Part shown: positions 33,543-43,521 of the stretch, one piece after another
Layout of the letters: each line of letters begins with the position of its first letter
Position numbering within the stretch: the stretch's first letter is position 1
Source of the DNA: Eucommia ulmoides
Lineage: Eukaryota > Streptophyta > Magnoliopsida > Garryales > Eucommiaceae
Reading direction: 5' to 3'
Assembly (NCBI GenBank): GCA_016647705.1
Contig: CM028334.1
Coordinates: forward strand, 11,689,546 to 11,753,545
Length of the DNA: 64,000 nucleotides
The notes under the pieces: model-generated
Database searches by the model: none
Seen by the model: only the letters and a program-made list of their open reading frames with translations
What the model was told of the DNA's origin: nothing
Position numbers and translations under genes: made by a program

Positions 33543-34800
33543 CCAAAAACATAGTGCAACGAAGAGTTAAAGTAAATCTCAGTATTAGTCTTACCAACAT
33601 CGCGTCTCTCTGCAGCGTGGCAAGGGTCTGTGCATCTGACTCAACATTTATTCGTTCTTAGTTTTTGGGGAAATGATGTGGCTAATATAGGCAGACAACA
33701 TCTTCTCGATCAATTGTGCCTTCTCTCCAGTTACCTTTTTCAACTCCTCCTTGGCATTTTCCTCATTCTCCATCAGTATTTTGCTCATCTCATGCCACCT
33801 TTTTGCCTGCGCCACATGGCGTCTGCGCTCTTCGTTCAGTTTCTGCTCCCTCTCAAAGACAGCATTAAGGCATCCAAACAGAGAAGAAATCCTGGATAAC
33901 ACCTACAGAATAAAAAAAAAATAAGAAACATGTCATATCATTGTCCAAAAACAGATTGCAATGAAAAGTTAAAGTAAATCTCAGTATTAGTCTTACCAAC
34001 ATCGCGTCTCTCTGCAGCATAGCAAGGGTCTGTGCATCTGACTCAGCATTTATTCGTTCTTGGTTTTTGGGGCGAATGATGTGGCTGATATAGGCGGACA
34101 ACATCTCTGAGTGCTCCAGGGCCCCTTGCTCAAGATGGAGACTTCTATCTAGAGTCGATGATGGTTTAGGGGTGGGGACTTTGCTTGGTTGGGGGCTCCA
34201 GAAGCTCCCTTGGTGCTGGCCTTCTTCGTTCCTTCAACCCCTGACCTCCCAGTTTTCCTCTTTCCTCTTTCTTGACTCGCCCCAACACTCTCATTCCCGG
34301 AGGAAGGGATGGGGTTCTGATCAGCTTGCGATGAAGTCTCATTCCCAGAGGCAGCTTCGGCATCTCGCCATTGTTGCTCTCTCTTGGTTATCCTCTTCGG
34401 AAAATTCTCCACCCCAACATGGGTCTCGCCAGCAGAGATCACTTTGTCAGTCTCTTCTCCTTTCTCGGCAGTTCCTCCATAGGGAACCTCCGCCTGAGGA
34501 AGATAAGTTTTTTTCTTCTCGGTCGTGACCTTTGCAGCCCTCTTCTTCAACAACCTATTCAGTGCCACCTTGTCCATCTCTACCAAGAAAGCAGAAAGAT
34601 ATGGATGAGTAAAATGTAAAGAAAACAATAAAAGATTAAAAAAAAACAGCAACTTCCGAGAAGGGGGAACCTTACCGTTCTTGGTATTTTCCTCAAAATA
34701 TGGCACTGGTAGACCTAGAGCCCGATAGAAATAGTGGCAATACAACGTTGAATCTAGCAGTTCGTTAACGTTCTTATACTCCGTCTCCAACATAATTTTT
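33543..34800 (-). pseudogene. Middle part of element A's antisense accessory gene
   Basis: Minus-strand frames give, in gene order: NVNELLDSTLYCHYFYRALG, a 96-bp intron (34580-34675, GTAAGG...TAG), then MDKVALNRLLKKRAAKV, a Ser/Lys-rich linker (SGNESVGASQERGKRKTGRS) and a coiled coil (EREQKLNEERRRHVAQAKRW, ILMENEENAKEELKKVTGEK). The intron falls at N-G|AG-ATG-GAC, the same codon and phase as in element B. About 0.4 kb of exon plus intron is duplicated: 33543-33690 repeats 33952-34110, and 28260-28400 repeats 33770-33920. Stops and the nested insertion make it a pseudogene. Confidence 0.7.
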
Positions 34801-35741
34801 CTCTGTTGTTAGATCGAAGAACTTGGCCGAACTCTCTTTCCGCTAACCTTTTCTAGGACTATTCAAGAAAACAAAAAAAGTCAAAATATTAAAGAAAGAC
34901 TGTGTAATCGATGAATCACTCACAAATGAAGACATTCTCACCTATAATACCCCATTCCCTGAGAATGGGTTTGACTCATTCGTTACTGGGACCAAACTCT
35001 CATCTTGTTCCTCCCAAGAAGAAATATTGGAGCTTCCAATTCTTCACTGAGTCCTCAAAACCAGAGAGAAACTGCCTCCGAGAAGCAACATAACACCACC
35101 CCTTCCCGGAGGGCATAGATTTGGAAAAACAAATAGAGACTTAAACAAGTACAGGGACGACTCAAGTCCCTTGGGCTTGAAAATGATAAATGAAGCCACA
35201 AAGGCCCGAATGCAGTTTGGAGCAAACTATGACGGACACAGCTTGTACTTCGCACAAAGGGTTCGAATCCATGGATGGATCAAAAACCGGAGACCACCAC
35301 ACAAATGTTCCATCTACACCGTAATAAAACCCTCTGGAGGGGCGCAAGTCCTATCCTCAAGGAGAGGAAGACGAGTCTCTACCCTTTTTGGGATGGCCTA
35401 TTTTCTCCGGGCCTCCGGGATTTTCTTCTCTATCATCGTCGATTTAATCCTCCAAATAGAACTCTCCCCCGAAACAATCTCCTCCCATGATTCGGCCTCG
35501 TCCTCCAGGCTTGGTTTACCTCTATGATGGGGCCAATGGTGGGCCCAGCAACATCGTCATCGTTATGACGGCTGGAGGGTTCAGCGCCACCTGAAGACCC
35601 TGCCCGTTCCTCTGGGCAAGAAGGAAAAGCCAATGGAGGGTCAATCCGTCGAAGAGGATAAAGGTTTAGGGCCTGCCCAAAGGTGGCAGACCCCGACGCG
35701 GAAAAAGAAGAAAAAGACATTTTGGAGAAGAGAGGAGCCAC
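34801..35741 (-). pseudogene. N-terminal part of element A's antisense accessory gene (Transposase_28-like)
   Basis: The minus-strand start is at 35741, or at the internal Met MSFSSFSASGSATF, which resembles B's SSHSSFSTSGSTTG. After a frameshift the conserved block reads DRTCAPPEGFITV, GLRFLIHPWIRTLCAKYKLC and FAPNCIRAFVASFIIFKPKG, matching B's DDRACIPPAGFMTV, GLRFPLHW and APNGIRALVVLYIIFRAEG. This is the plant family Pfam calls Transposase_28 (putative gypsy type transposon), whose biochemical role is unknown. Stops lie after FITV and in LCPS*FAPN. A donor (TATAG/GTGAGA) near 34943 ends an exon. Confidence 0.68.
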
Positions 35742-35805
35742 CTACCGGGAAGGTTGGTGCTCCAAAGGTCGCGAAAATGTGGAAAACGAATTCATGGTAC
35801 TTTCT

Positions 35806-35817
35806 TTATATAGGAGG
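35806..35817 (-). promoter_or_regulatory. TATA box of element A's antisense gene
   Basis: CCTATATAAAG on the minus strand, about 70 bases before the accessory-gene ATG. Position parallels element B's antisense TATA box. Confidence 0.5.
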
Positions 35818-36298
35818 GAACATGTCCATTCCGACCGTCACGCCTAATGACGCCTTGAAGGCGCCTAGGAAAGGTACACCGTTCAGGGGCCATGCAACTA
35901 CATGTCCTCTTCCCGACGACTGGGCAGGCGGCACATTTGGGCGCATTGAAGAGACGCCACTAAAGGGGCGCAAACGCGATGGGAAGCGTGCGTAACGTTT
36001 GCAGCTTTCTCGTCGATCTAAGGCGGGCTATTCATTGCCGTTCTCGGGCCGCCCATCTGTGCTCTCAGGGCCTCCTTTCTATTCTCGCGCTAACTGTTCC
36101 CATCCCGGAACCGCCCATCTTCTTCTCGGAAAGGAGGCCTGACCCCCATGTAACACTCCTTAAAGGTAAAAAAAAAAAAAAAAAGGTTACTAACACCTTG
36201 AAAAGCTCTGATAAAAGCAGCAAAAACCCTAGAAGAGGCTCACAATAGAGTCCCCAGTCTTTCAAATTTCTTTTCAACACTAGGGACTAGGGGGCTAC
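35818..36298 (+). other. Element A spacer ending in the polypurine tract
   Basis: Mostly upstream sequence of the antisense gene, with a poly-A run at 36169-36184. It closes with ACTAGGGACTAGGGGGCTAC directly before the 3' LTR, the + strand polypurine tract. Confidence 0.6.
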
Positions 36299-37341
36299 TG
36301 ATGAGTGTAAAAATGGTCAATCCAACATAACCAATTGAAGATCGCCATGTGTCCACAACTCCCCACAAAGGTCAAGTCACGAAGACTAAGTATGGGCATT
36401 GCGCCAAGCAGAGGAATGCCTCAATTTGTTTCAGTTATCCCAAAGGCTTCAGCATCTTCCAGCAAGAGACGGCAAATCGTCACAGTAATGGGGGACCCTT
36501 CCCCATCTCGGCACTCTCCGTAGCAACATTACTCACCTTATAAATCAACTCCTCAAGGCTCCTCAGGCAAGTCCCCCTTTCTCGTCTCCGGCTATCCAAG
36601 AAGGGGAAGGTAAAAAGCTCCGCGCAACTCTCTTTCCCGTCTCTGGAAGTCCAGGAAGGGACAAGAATTGAACTCATCATATCGGCTACAACAGGAAAGT
36701 GTCTCTCTAGTTATTGGTCGGCTCATTTCCCCATCCTTAAAATATCCCCACAAATATTCCAAAATATCCATAAATATCCCCACAAATATATCAAAGTATC
36801 TACAAATATCTCAAAGGCTCACTTCCCCAACCTAAAATATCTCCAGAATATCTCCTCCTTTAGCCAACCTAAGGGCCTCTTGGTACCCTCTCATTAGCTA
36901 TCTCCCAAGTTGGAATATTGATGTGATGTGAAGAGACACTAATCCATGTTTAAACCTCTAAACTAATCCACTCCTTAGCAATAAAAGGGAGAGCATACAA
37001 TTGCCTAAAGGTAGATAAATTTTGCTTACCCTTCTCGGCAATCTCTCTATAAACTTTCCCCCTGTACACTGATTCTCACTCCGGAGGGGACACGCCGGAA
37101 TCATCCCGACAAGTTCTTTGTGCAGGTTTCCAGGTGCTTCCCATCTCGAAACAGCTCTATTCCAAGCTCTGATTCACTTTTCCAAGTATCACAAGGCGTT
37201 TTGAACCTCTCTCTTCTCGGCTAGGGACTCTTTCACTGATTAGAAACTCCACGGATTGAAGATCTCCATTTCGGACTTCTCCAACTTATCCAAGGCTAAT
37301 CGGACCAGACCATTGTAGTCTATTAAAATTTGACATCAACA
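36299..37341 (+). repeat. 3' LTR of element A (or of a sister element)
   Basis: Starts TGATGAGTGTAAAAATGGTC and ends TTTGACATCAACA. Contains a local AAATATCCCCACAAATAT repeat (36738-36800) that the 5' LTR lacks. The 5-bp right flank ATTTA does not match the left flank of the 5' LTR. Confidence 0.82.
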
Positions 37342-38039
37342 ATTTATAATCACTTTTACATACATTATGGAAACACCGACATTATCACAAACAACTTTCA
37401 AAAGGACATCAAAACATCAATTTGCGTTTCAAAATAAAATTTGCACCATCACTATTATTTTTCACAGACAACCGTTCTAACCAAAAGCTACAATTTGACC
37501 AAATTAGCATTAAATAATGTACCACTCTGCATGCAACGTAGGCGATATTAAATCAATTACTTATTTTCTCTTTTTTTCTCAATCACAATTTAAGGCCACC
37601 AAATAGTCTATCAAACACAACTACTAAGAACCAAAGAGGTGTTAAAGAAAAATACTCTATTTTCTTATCAATCAGGGTTCGACTCTCTTAGAGACCACTC
37701 TGCAAATTAAATATTGAATTTAATCTTGAATATATCAGGCCGATGTAGAGAAATATGCCTTTAAAATCACTCTATGAGGTGATTAGTCGAGGTGCGTGCA
37801 TGTTAATTTGGACACACCTTACACCCACATCAAAATACAACTTTTGAATAATTCCCCCATTGAAGCTAATCTCATAAGAATGTTAAAATACATCTATGTA
37901 GATCAAGAAGTTACATATGAAAACTCTTCTCCTGTTGGAAAAAAAAAAAAACAATAAACTTCAACTTATTCAGAGAAAAAAAAAAAAAATCTCCGTGCCG
38001 ACGCATACTTAGTCTTCCAGGCACTTCGACGTTCTATTA
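37342..38039. other. Intergenic sequence with a possible SINE-like segment
   Basis: Near 37673-37720 the + strand reads CAGGGTTCGACTCTCTTAGAG, resembling a tRNA-type box B (GGTTCGANTCC), followed by text like TGAGGTGATTAGTCGAGGTGCG. A box A and a defined 3' tail were not found, so this is weak. A-rich tracts follow at 37937-37990. Confidence 0.25.
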
Positions 38040-38183
38040 GGGCAGCGTTTACAATCATGGAACTTGGAGCCTTGAAAATCAGAATTAGAAATAAACCCAC
38101 GTAAAAATTCAAAATTTTGCACGCATTCATGTCCGAATTTCAATTCCAATTCCTATTCTACAACCGAGCTACCAAACGCTACC
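38040..38183. mobile_element. Small MITE-like inverted-repeat element
   Basis: The left end GGGCAGCGTTTACAATC and the reverse of the right end (GGTAGCGTTTGGTAGC) are similar, 144 bp apart, and both edges lie in TTA/TAA. The repeats are imperfect and the target duplication is not direct, so superfamily assignment is open. Confidence 0.4.
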
Positions 38184-38229
38184 TAAGGAATATTAGAAAA
38201 CTTGATGCTAAGCCGAATGTCAATCATAT

Positions 38230-38577
38230 TCATCTCGTGAGTCTACGGGCATGGTTTTTGGCCAAGAATGTGAACAGTATAGTTGCAAAACCAGCACCAA
38301 TTCCGATTCCCAGGGCTAAAAACGGCATATGGTGACTGCACTGTTTGCACTTTTGCATGTCGTTCCATTTTATCTTAACATCATCAGGGTGCCATAAACT
38401 CAAATGTACTGCTAATATCATTCTCACATCAGAATTGAAAGGAGCACAAATCATACGAGAGCAGACAGGGCAGGAGAGTTTCATAGAATCTACGCCTTCT
38501 ATTAAAGGAACCGTCTCTGCAACTGCTATAGCTTTATCACGCAAGGGCTTTTCAATGGTCTTGGAAATCTGTGACAT
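38230..38577 (-). CDS. Small putative zinc-finger membrane protein (host gene candidate)
   Basis: An intact 115-codon frame starts MSQISKTIEKPLRDKAIAVA and ends at a TGA. Residues 35-62 form C-x2-C-x18-H-x4-H (CPVCSRMICAP ... HLSLWH), a C2H2-like zinc site. CKQCSHH follows, then a hydrophobic segment (FLALGIGIGAGFATILFTF) and a basic tail, so a single-pass C-terminally anchored membrane protein is plausible. Codon use and motif density differ from the surrounding transposon debris, and it lies outside every mapped element. I do not recognise the family. It may be the last coding exon of a longer minus-strand gene whose 5' part is beyond element B, or a complete small gene. Confidence 0.55.
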   Translation of the reverse strand: MSQISKTIEKPLRDKAIAVAETVPLIEGVDSMKLSCPVCSRMICAPFNSDVRMILAVHLSLWHPDDVKIKWNDMQKCKQCSHHMPFLALGIGIGAGFATILFTFLAKNHARRLTR

Positions 38578-38651
38578 TTTTTTCCCAGTTTATAATCGAC
38601 TTCAGTACAATTTCGGTAAAAAAGGTATGAAAACAAGTTTTGGTTTTATTA

Positions 38652-38820
38652 GGTGGCGTTTGTTCCATGTTTCTGTTTCAGTTTTTTTGGGAACTGACAG
38701 AAATCTGGGACCAAGAAAAATCTATTTCGGAACTAATTTTGAAGAAACAAAGCATGATTGTCTCCAGATTTTTTTTTGTTCCCAGATTTTTGAGAACACA
38801 CATAATAAACAAACGCCATC
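38652..38820. mobile_element. 169-bp Tourist-like (PIF/Harbinger) MITE
   Basis: Terminal inverted repeats GGTGGCGTTTGTT / AACAAACGCCATC differ at one base. The flanking 3-bp target duplication is TTA on both sides (38649-38651, 38821-38823), the size and sequence typical of PIF/Harbinger elements. No coding capacity. Confidence 0.8.
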
Positions 38821-38865
38821 TTATACATTAGGTCTTAACTGAAGGATAGAAAAAAGAACATACTC

Positions 38866-38960
38866 TTATCACACTACGGATCCGAAGCCACGTTAATCTG
38901 AGCAGTCTCTTCATTAGTTTCTCCCTCTTCAAGCAACTGCTTCCCAGAAGGAAGATGTTA
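38866..38960 (-). other. Exon-like segment on the minus strand
   Basis: Bounded by an acceptor-like TTGTGACAG (upstream on the minus strand) and a GTATGT donor. One frame reads LPSGKQLLEEGETNEETAQI and ends NVASDP* eight bases before the donor; another frame stays open through the donor. It lies between the small CDS and element B and may be part of the same split gene. Confidence 0.35.
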
Positions 38961-39239
38961 CTGTCACAATTTCTATGTCAATTATATGGATCGGCAAATA
39001 ATGATCTAAATAATGGAATTTTTTTTTTTTATTGTTTTTTTTTTTTTTTTTGTGATTTGTATCATTAAAAAGTTCATGTTTCTACATTCTTATAACTATA
39101 ATTTAATTCCCATAAGATCCAAATGAAATAATTAGACGGTTTCTAGCCTTCAAAACACCAAAAGGCCATTACTGTCTGCCTATGCTCTGAACAAAAGAAC
39201 AAGTATTTTTATTTTAAGATTTAAATTATCGGGTAAATT

Positions 39240-39702
39240 ATTGGGAAATTATATTTTTGGTCCCTAACATACAGGCTGTCTACGTGGACCCTGAAGTTTG
39301 GCAAATTGCACATGTGGTCCCTAAAATTTTACATTTGTTTCAATCCCGCAAAATTAAAAACGTTGACAATGATTTTGGATGGAAAATGAGTCTTACTTAG
39401 CATATGGCCTTCTACTGAGGATATTTTCGACATTTTATCCCTCTACTAAACCTAAGACATTTTTCCCTAGACTTTTCCTAGCAATCATTCATCTAAAGAA
39501 TGAGAGAGAAGCTTGAATCGATATTAGAAGAAAACGTCTTAGGTTAGTGAAGTGATAAAATGATGAAAATATCTCTACTAGAACGCCACAGGCTAAGAAT
39601 AATCCATTTTCTGTCTACAGTCATTAACCACATTTTCAATTTTGAGAGATTGAAACAAATGTAGAACTTGAGAGATAAAATGTGCAATTTGGCCAAAACT
39701 TG
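39240..39702. mobile_element. Foldback (long inverted repeat) MITE, right arm incomplete
   Basis: The left half (TTGGCAAATTGCACATGTGG, TTTACATTTGTTTCAATC, TCTACTAAACCTAAGAC) recurs inverted in the right half (GTCTTAGGTTAGTGAAG, GATTGAAACAAATGTAGAAC, ATGTGCAATTTGGCCAA), with a loop around 39475-39530. The outer 50 bases of the left arm (GGGAAATTATATTTTTGGTCC) have no counterpart on the right, where sequence diverges 40 bases before element B. A Mutator-like origin is plausible but no target duplication was found. Confidence 0.6.
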
Positions 39703-39742
39703 TTTTTAACATCTGACCAAACAGATTTTCTCTCATGAAAAT

Positions 39743-40413
39743 TGTTGATGCCAAAAAGTGGTGAAAGGTCAACAGTATGGTCCGGGAGGATATCGGGGAC
39801 ACAAGACGGCTGATAGTGCTGCAATTGGTTGAATTCAGGGGTGGTGGCAATCTCCGAGCTGAGCTTCACTCTTCTATTTCGAGCACCTGCACAAAGACCC
39901 ACCGGGGTTGTGCCCGGTAAAATCCCTCCAGTGTGAGAGTAAGTATCCGAGGGAGAAGAACTGAAAATATAATGAGTTCAGTAGTGGTCACGTACCTCTA
40001 GGCAGTGAGTGCCCCGGTATATTTATAGGCGCCAATGCTTAATTAGTGCCGCGAAATTAGGGAGTCGAGCTCAGGTTAATTAACCTAATCTACTAGGCAG
40101 ACAATAAGCAAGCAGGTTAACCCTCTAAACGTCTGGGCAGGCTTTTGAGCCCATATGTAGAGGCCCATGGGCCGGAACCTCACGACGGCCTGGTGAACTC
40201 CCAAGTGTGGAACTGGCGAGCAAAGGGTGCCTCAGTTCGGTAGGTCGGATCACAGTTTACCGGTCCGGATTTCTTCACTGAGACGGCCCTCAGCTCGGCT
40301 GGGGAGACGTCCCAGCTCAGCACTAAGGGGATTTCAGCTCTCAGCTCGGCTGTTCTTCTATCATTGAGCGAATATTGACCACATGGTATACCTGACGAGA
40401 TTTCCCTATATCA
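39743..40413 (-). repeat. 3' LTR of element B
   Basis: Window orientation TGTTGATGCCAAAAAGTGG to CCCTATATCA, 671 bp. The minus-strand TATA region GCCTATAAATATACC lies near 40016-40030. Confidence 0.93.
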
Positions 40414-40430
40414 GTTGCCCCCCAAGTCCC
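40414..40430 (-). other. Polypurine tract of element B
   Basis: Minus strand reads GGGACTTGGGGGGCAAC immediately before the LTR's TGATATAGG. Confidence 0.75.
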
Positions 40431-40646
40431 GAGGGCGTGAGTGAGACGTGACGGGTTTGGGATTTTGAAGGAGCAAATGGGTAGTAGTAGTGAAAGGCAG
40501 TCACAAAAAGTAAAAGCGGCACACCATTGGCCCCTGGGGGGAAGAACGGCGGTAAGAAAGAGGGCAAAGAGCAGAGTCCAGGCTGATGATAAGACATTTC
40601 GTCTGTTCGGTAGGTCGGCAGTCTGACTGAAATGGCGGTGGTCAAT

Positions 40647-41944
40647 GGAAAGTTTGAGAGCCTTCCCATTTTTTAAAGTGGTCGAGCTGAAAGCCCGTCA
40701 GGTCGTGAGGTCGCCCATTTCCAATGCCTTAGAATTTTTAAGGTGGAAAGTTTGAGAGCCTTCCCATTTTTTAAAGTGGCTGAGCTGACAGCCCGTCAGG
40801 TCGTGAGGTCGGCCATTTTCAATGCCTTAGAATTTTTCAAGGGCGGAAAGTTTGAGAGTCTCCTCCTTTTTGAAAGTGACCAAGATGAGAGCCCATTAGA
40901 TCGTGTGGTCAGCCATTTCCAATGCCTTAGAATTTTTCGAGAGTAGAAAGTTTGAGAGCCTTCCCATTTTTTGAAAATGGCCGAACTGAGAACCCGTCAG
41001 GTCACAGGTCGGCCATTTCCAATGCCTTAAAATTTTTCAAGGGTGGAAAGTTTGAGAGCCTTCCCATATTTGAAAGTGGCCGAGCTGAGAGCCCATCAGG
41101 TCGTGAGGTCGGCCATTTCCAATGCCTTAGAATTTTTCAAGGGTAGAAAGTTTGAAAGCCTTCCCATTTTTTAAAGTGGTCGAGTTAAGAGCCCGTCAGG
41201 TCGTGAGGTCGGGCATTTCCAATGCCTTAGAATTTTTCAAGGGTGGAAAGTTTGAGAGCCTTCCCATTTTTGAAAGTGGACGAACTAAGAGCCCGTCAGG
41301 TCGTGAGGTCGGCCATTTCCAATGCCTTAGAATTTTTCAAGGGCGAAAAGTTTAAGAGTCTCCCCCCTTTGGAAAGTAGCGAGCTGAGAGCCCGTCAGGT
41401 AGTGTGGTCAGCCATTTCCAATGCCTTAGAATTTTTCAAGGGTGAAAAGTTTGAGAGCCTTCCCATTTTTTGAAAGTGGCCGAGCTGAGAGCCCGTCAGG
41501 TCGTGAGGTCGGCCATTTCCAATGCCTTAGAATTTTTCAAAGGTGGAAAGTTTGAAAGCCTCCCCATTTTGCCAGTGGCCTAGCTGAGAGTACGTCAAGT
41601 CGTGAGCTCGGCCATTTCCAATGCCTTAGAATTTTTCAAAGGTGTAAAGTTTTAGAGTCTCCCCCCTTTTGAAAGTGGCCGAGCTGAGAGCCCGTCAGGT
41701 AGTGAGGTCGGCCATTTCCAATGCCTTAGAATTTTTCAAGGGTGGAAAGTTTGAGAGCCTTCCCATTTTTGAAAGTGGCCGAGCTGAGAGCTCGTCAGGT
41801 CGTAAGGTCGGTCACTTCCAATGCCTTACAATTTTTTCAAGGGTGAAAAGTTTGAGAGTCTCCCCCCTTTTACAAGTGGCCGAGCTGAGAGCCCGTCAGG
41901 TCGTGTGGTCGGCCATTTCCAATGCCTTATAATTTTTCAAGGGT
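40647..41944. repeat. Tandem array block 1: 13 units of about 100 bp
   Basis: Units start GGAAAGTTTGAGAGCC at 40647, 40745, 40845 and then about every 100 bases to 41845. The consensus includes CGTCAGGTCGTGAGGTCGGC and CATTTCCAATGCCTTAGAAT. Open frames of 60-90 codons across the array arise from repetition of a non-stop phase. Lies between the 3' LTR and the accessory gene of element B, where Tat elements are known to carry variable tandem repeats. Confidence 0.95.
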
Positions 41945-43255
41945 GGGAAGTTTGAGAGTCTTCCCCCCTTTGAAAGTGTCCGAACTGAGAGTACGTAGGC
42001 TCGTGAGCTCGACCATTTTCCATGCCTTAGTCTTTTTTGAAGGGTGGGAAGTTTGAGAGCCTTCCCACCTTTGATTTTGTCCGAGCTGAGAGTACGTAGG
42101 CTCGTGAACTCGGCCATTTTCCATGCCTTAACTTTTTGAAGGGTGGGAAGTTTGAGAGCCGTCCCCCTTTGATTTTGTCCAAGCTGAGAGTACGTAAGCT
42201 CGTGAACTCGGCCATTTTCCATGCCGTAGACTTATTGACGGGTGGGAAGTTTGAGAGCCTTCCCCCCTTTGATTTTGTCCGAGCTAAGAGTACGTAAGCT
42301 CGTGAGCTCGGCCATTTTCTATGCCTTAGACTTTTTGAAGGGTGGGAAGTTTGAGAGCCTTCCCCCATTTGATTTTGTCCAAGCTGAGAGTACGTAGGCT
42401 CGAGAGCTCAGCCATTTTCCATGCCTTAGACTTTTTGAAGGATGGGAAGTTTGAGAGCCTTCCCCCCCTTTAATTTTGTCTGAGCTGAGAGTATGTAGGC
42501 TCGAGAGCTCGGTCATTTTCCATGCCTTAAACTTTTTGAAGGGTGGGAAGTTTGAGAGCCTTCCCCCATTTGATTTTGTCCGAGCTGAGAGTACGTAGAC
42601 TCGTGAGCTCGACCATTTTCCATGCCTTAACTTTTTGAAGGGTGGGAAGTTTGAGAGCCTTCCTCCTTTGATTTTGTCCGAGCTGAGAGTACGTAGGCTC
42701 GTGAGCTCGGCCATTTTCCATGCCTTAGACTTTTTGAAGGGTGGAAAGTTTGAGAGCCTTCTCCCTTTTAATTTTGTCCGAGCTAAGAGTACGTAGGCTC
42801 GTGAGCTCGGCCATTTTCCACGTCTTAGACTTTTTGAAGGGTGGGAAGTTTGAGAGCCTTCCCCCCTTTGATTTTGTCCGAGCTGAGAGTACGTAAGCTC
42901 GTGAGCTCAACCATTTTTCATGCCTTAGACTTTTTGAAGGGTGGAAAGTTTGAGAGCCTTCCCCCTTTTGATTTTGTCCGAGCTGAGAGTAGGTAGGCTC
43001 GTGAGTTTGGCCATTTTCCATGCCTTAGACTTTTGAAGGGTGGGAAGTTTGCGAGCTTTCCCCCTTTTGATTTTGTCCGAGTTGAGAGTACGTAGGTTCG
43101 TGAGCTAGGCCATTTTCCATGCCTTAGACTTTTGAAGGGTGGGAAGTTTGAGAGTCTTCCACCATTTGATTTCGTCCGAGCTGAGAATACGTAGACTCGT
43201 GAGCTCGGCCATTTTCCATGCTTTAAACTGTTTGAAGGGTGGGAAGTTTGAGAGC
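41945..43255. repeat. Tandem array block 2: 13 units of about 98-100 bp, second subtype
   Basis: Units start GGGAAGTTTGAGAGCC from 41945 to 43241. This subtype carries TTTGATTTTGTCCGAGCTGA, GTACGTAGGCTCGTGAGCTC and ATTTTCCATGCCTTAGAC. It shares a frame of conserved words with block 1 but differs at fixed positions, and the switch at 41945 is sharp, so two variants were amplified separately. Confidence 0.95.
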
Positions 43256-43271
43256 CTCCTCTTCACACCTG

Positions 43272-43428
43272 GCAAACGCTCAACACGTGCCCCCCATTAT
43301 GACTTGCATGATAGGCCATGCCACCATCGTTGGATGGATGCCACGTGGCAGTGGCGTTTTAATCAAGGCATCCCCAGCCGTTGGCCTTGGTGACCCTTCG
43401 TCTTGGCACACCCTCCTTTTATAAATAG
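43272..43428 (+). promoter_or_regulatory. Promoter of element B's antisense accessory gene
   Basis: TTTTATAAATAG at 43417-43428 lies about 95 bases before the ATG at 43522. Upstream are G-box-like ACACGTG (43273) and a perfect CCACGTGG (43341-43348). This is a normal plant Pol II layout on the strand opposite to the LTR promoter. Function inferred from position. Confidence 0.55.
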
Positions 43429-43521
43429 TGGCCCCTACCTTTCATTTGGCACTTGTGAAATTTCCAGAGCTTATTCTTCCTCCTCGGCATTGGTACCTTT
43501 TTTCTCCTTTGTCCGAACAAA

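Larger units (their letters stand above)
13981..37341 (+). mobile_element. Element A: degenerate Ty3/gypsy Tat-lineage retrotransposon with nested insertions
   Basis: Order on the + strand: 5' LTR (13981-14985), PBS, gag, protease, RT/RNase H, second RNase H, integrase (to 20822), then an antisense accessory gene (35741 down to 27723), polypurine tract and 3' LTR (36299-37341). The second RNase H, the PBS and the accessory gene between pol and the 3' LTR are hallmarks of the Tat lineage. About 11 kb is foreign: LTR remnants and a solo LTR at 21090-27394, and a 5.1-kb element at 28445-33537. All reading frames are broken. The two LTRs are strongly diverged and the 5-bp flanks (AGTAC, ATTTA) do not match, so the element is either very old or a recombinant of two family members. 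Confidence 0.8.

Noticed and set aside
40647-43393. Many 60-130-codon repetitive frames on both strands
   Set aside because: They follow the 100-bp tandem units and drift with them; no family homology and no start context.
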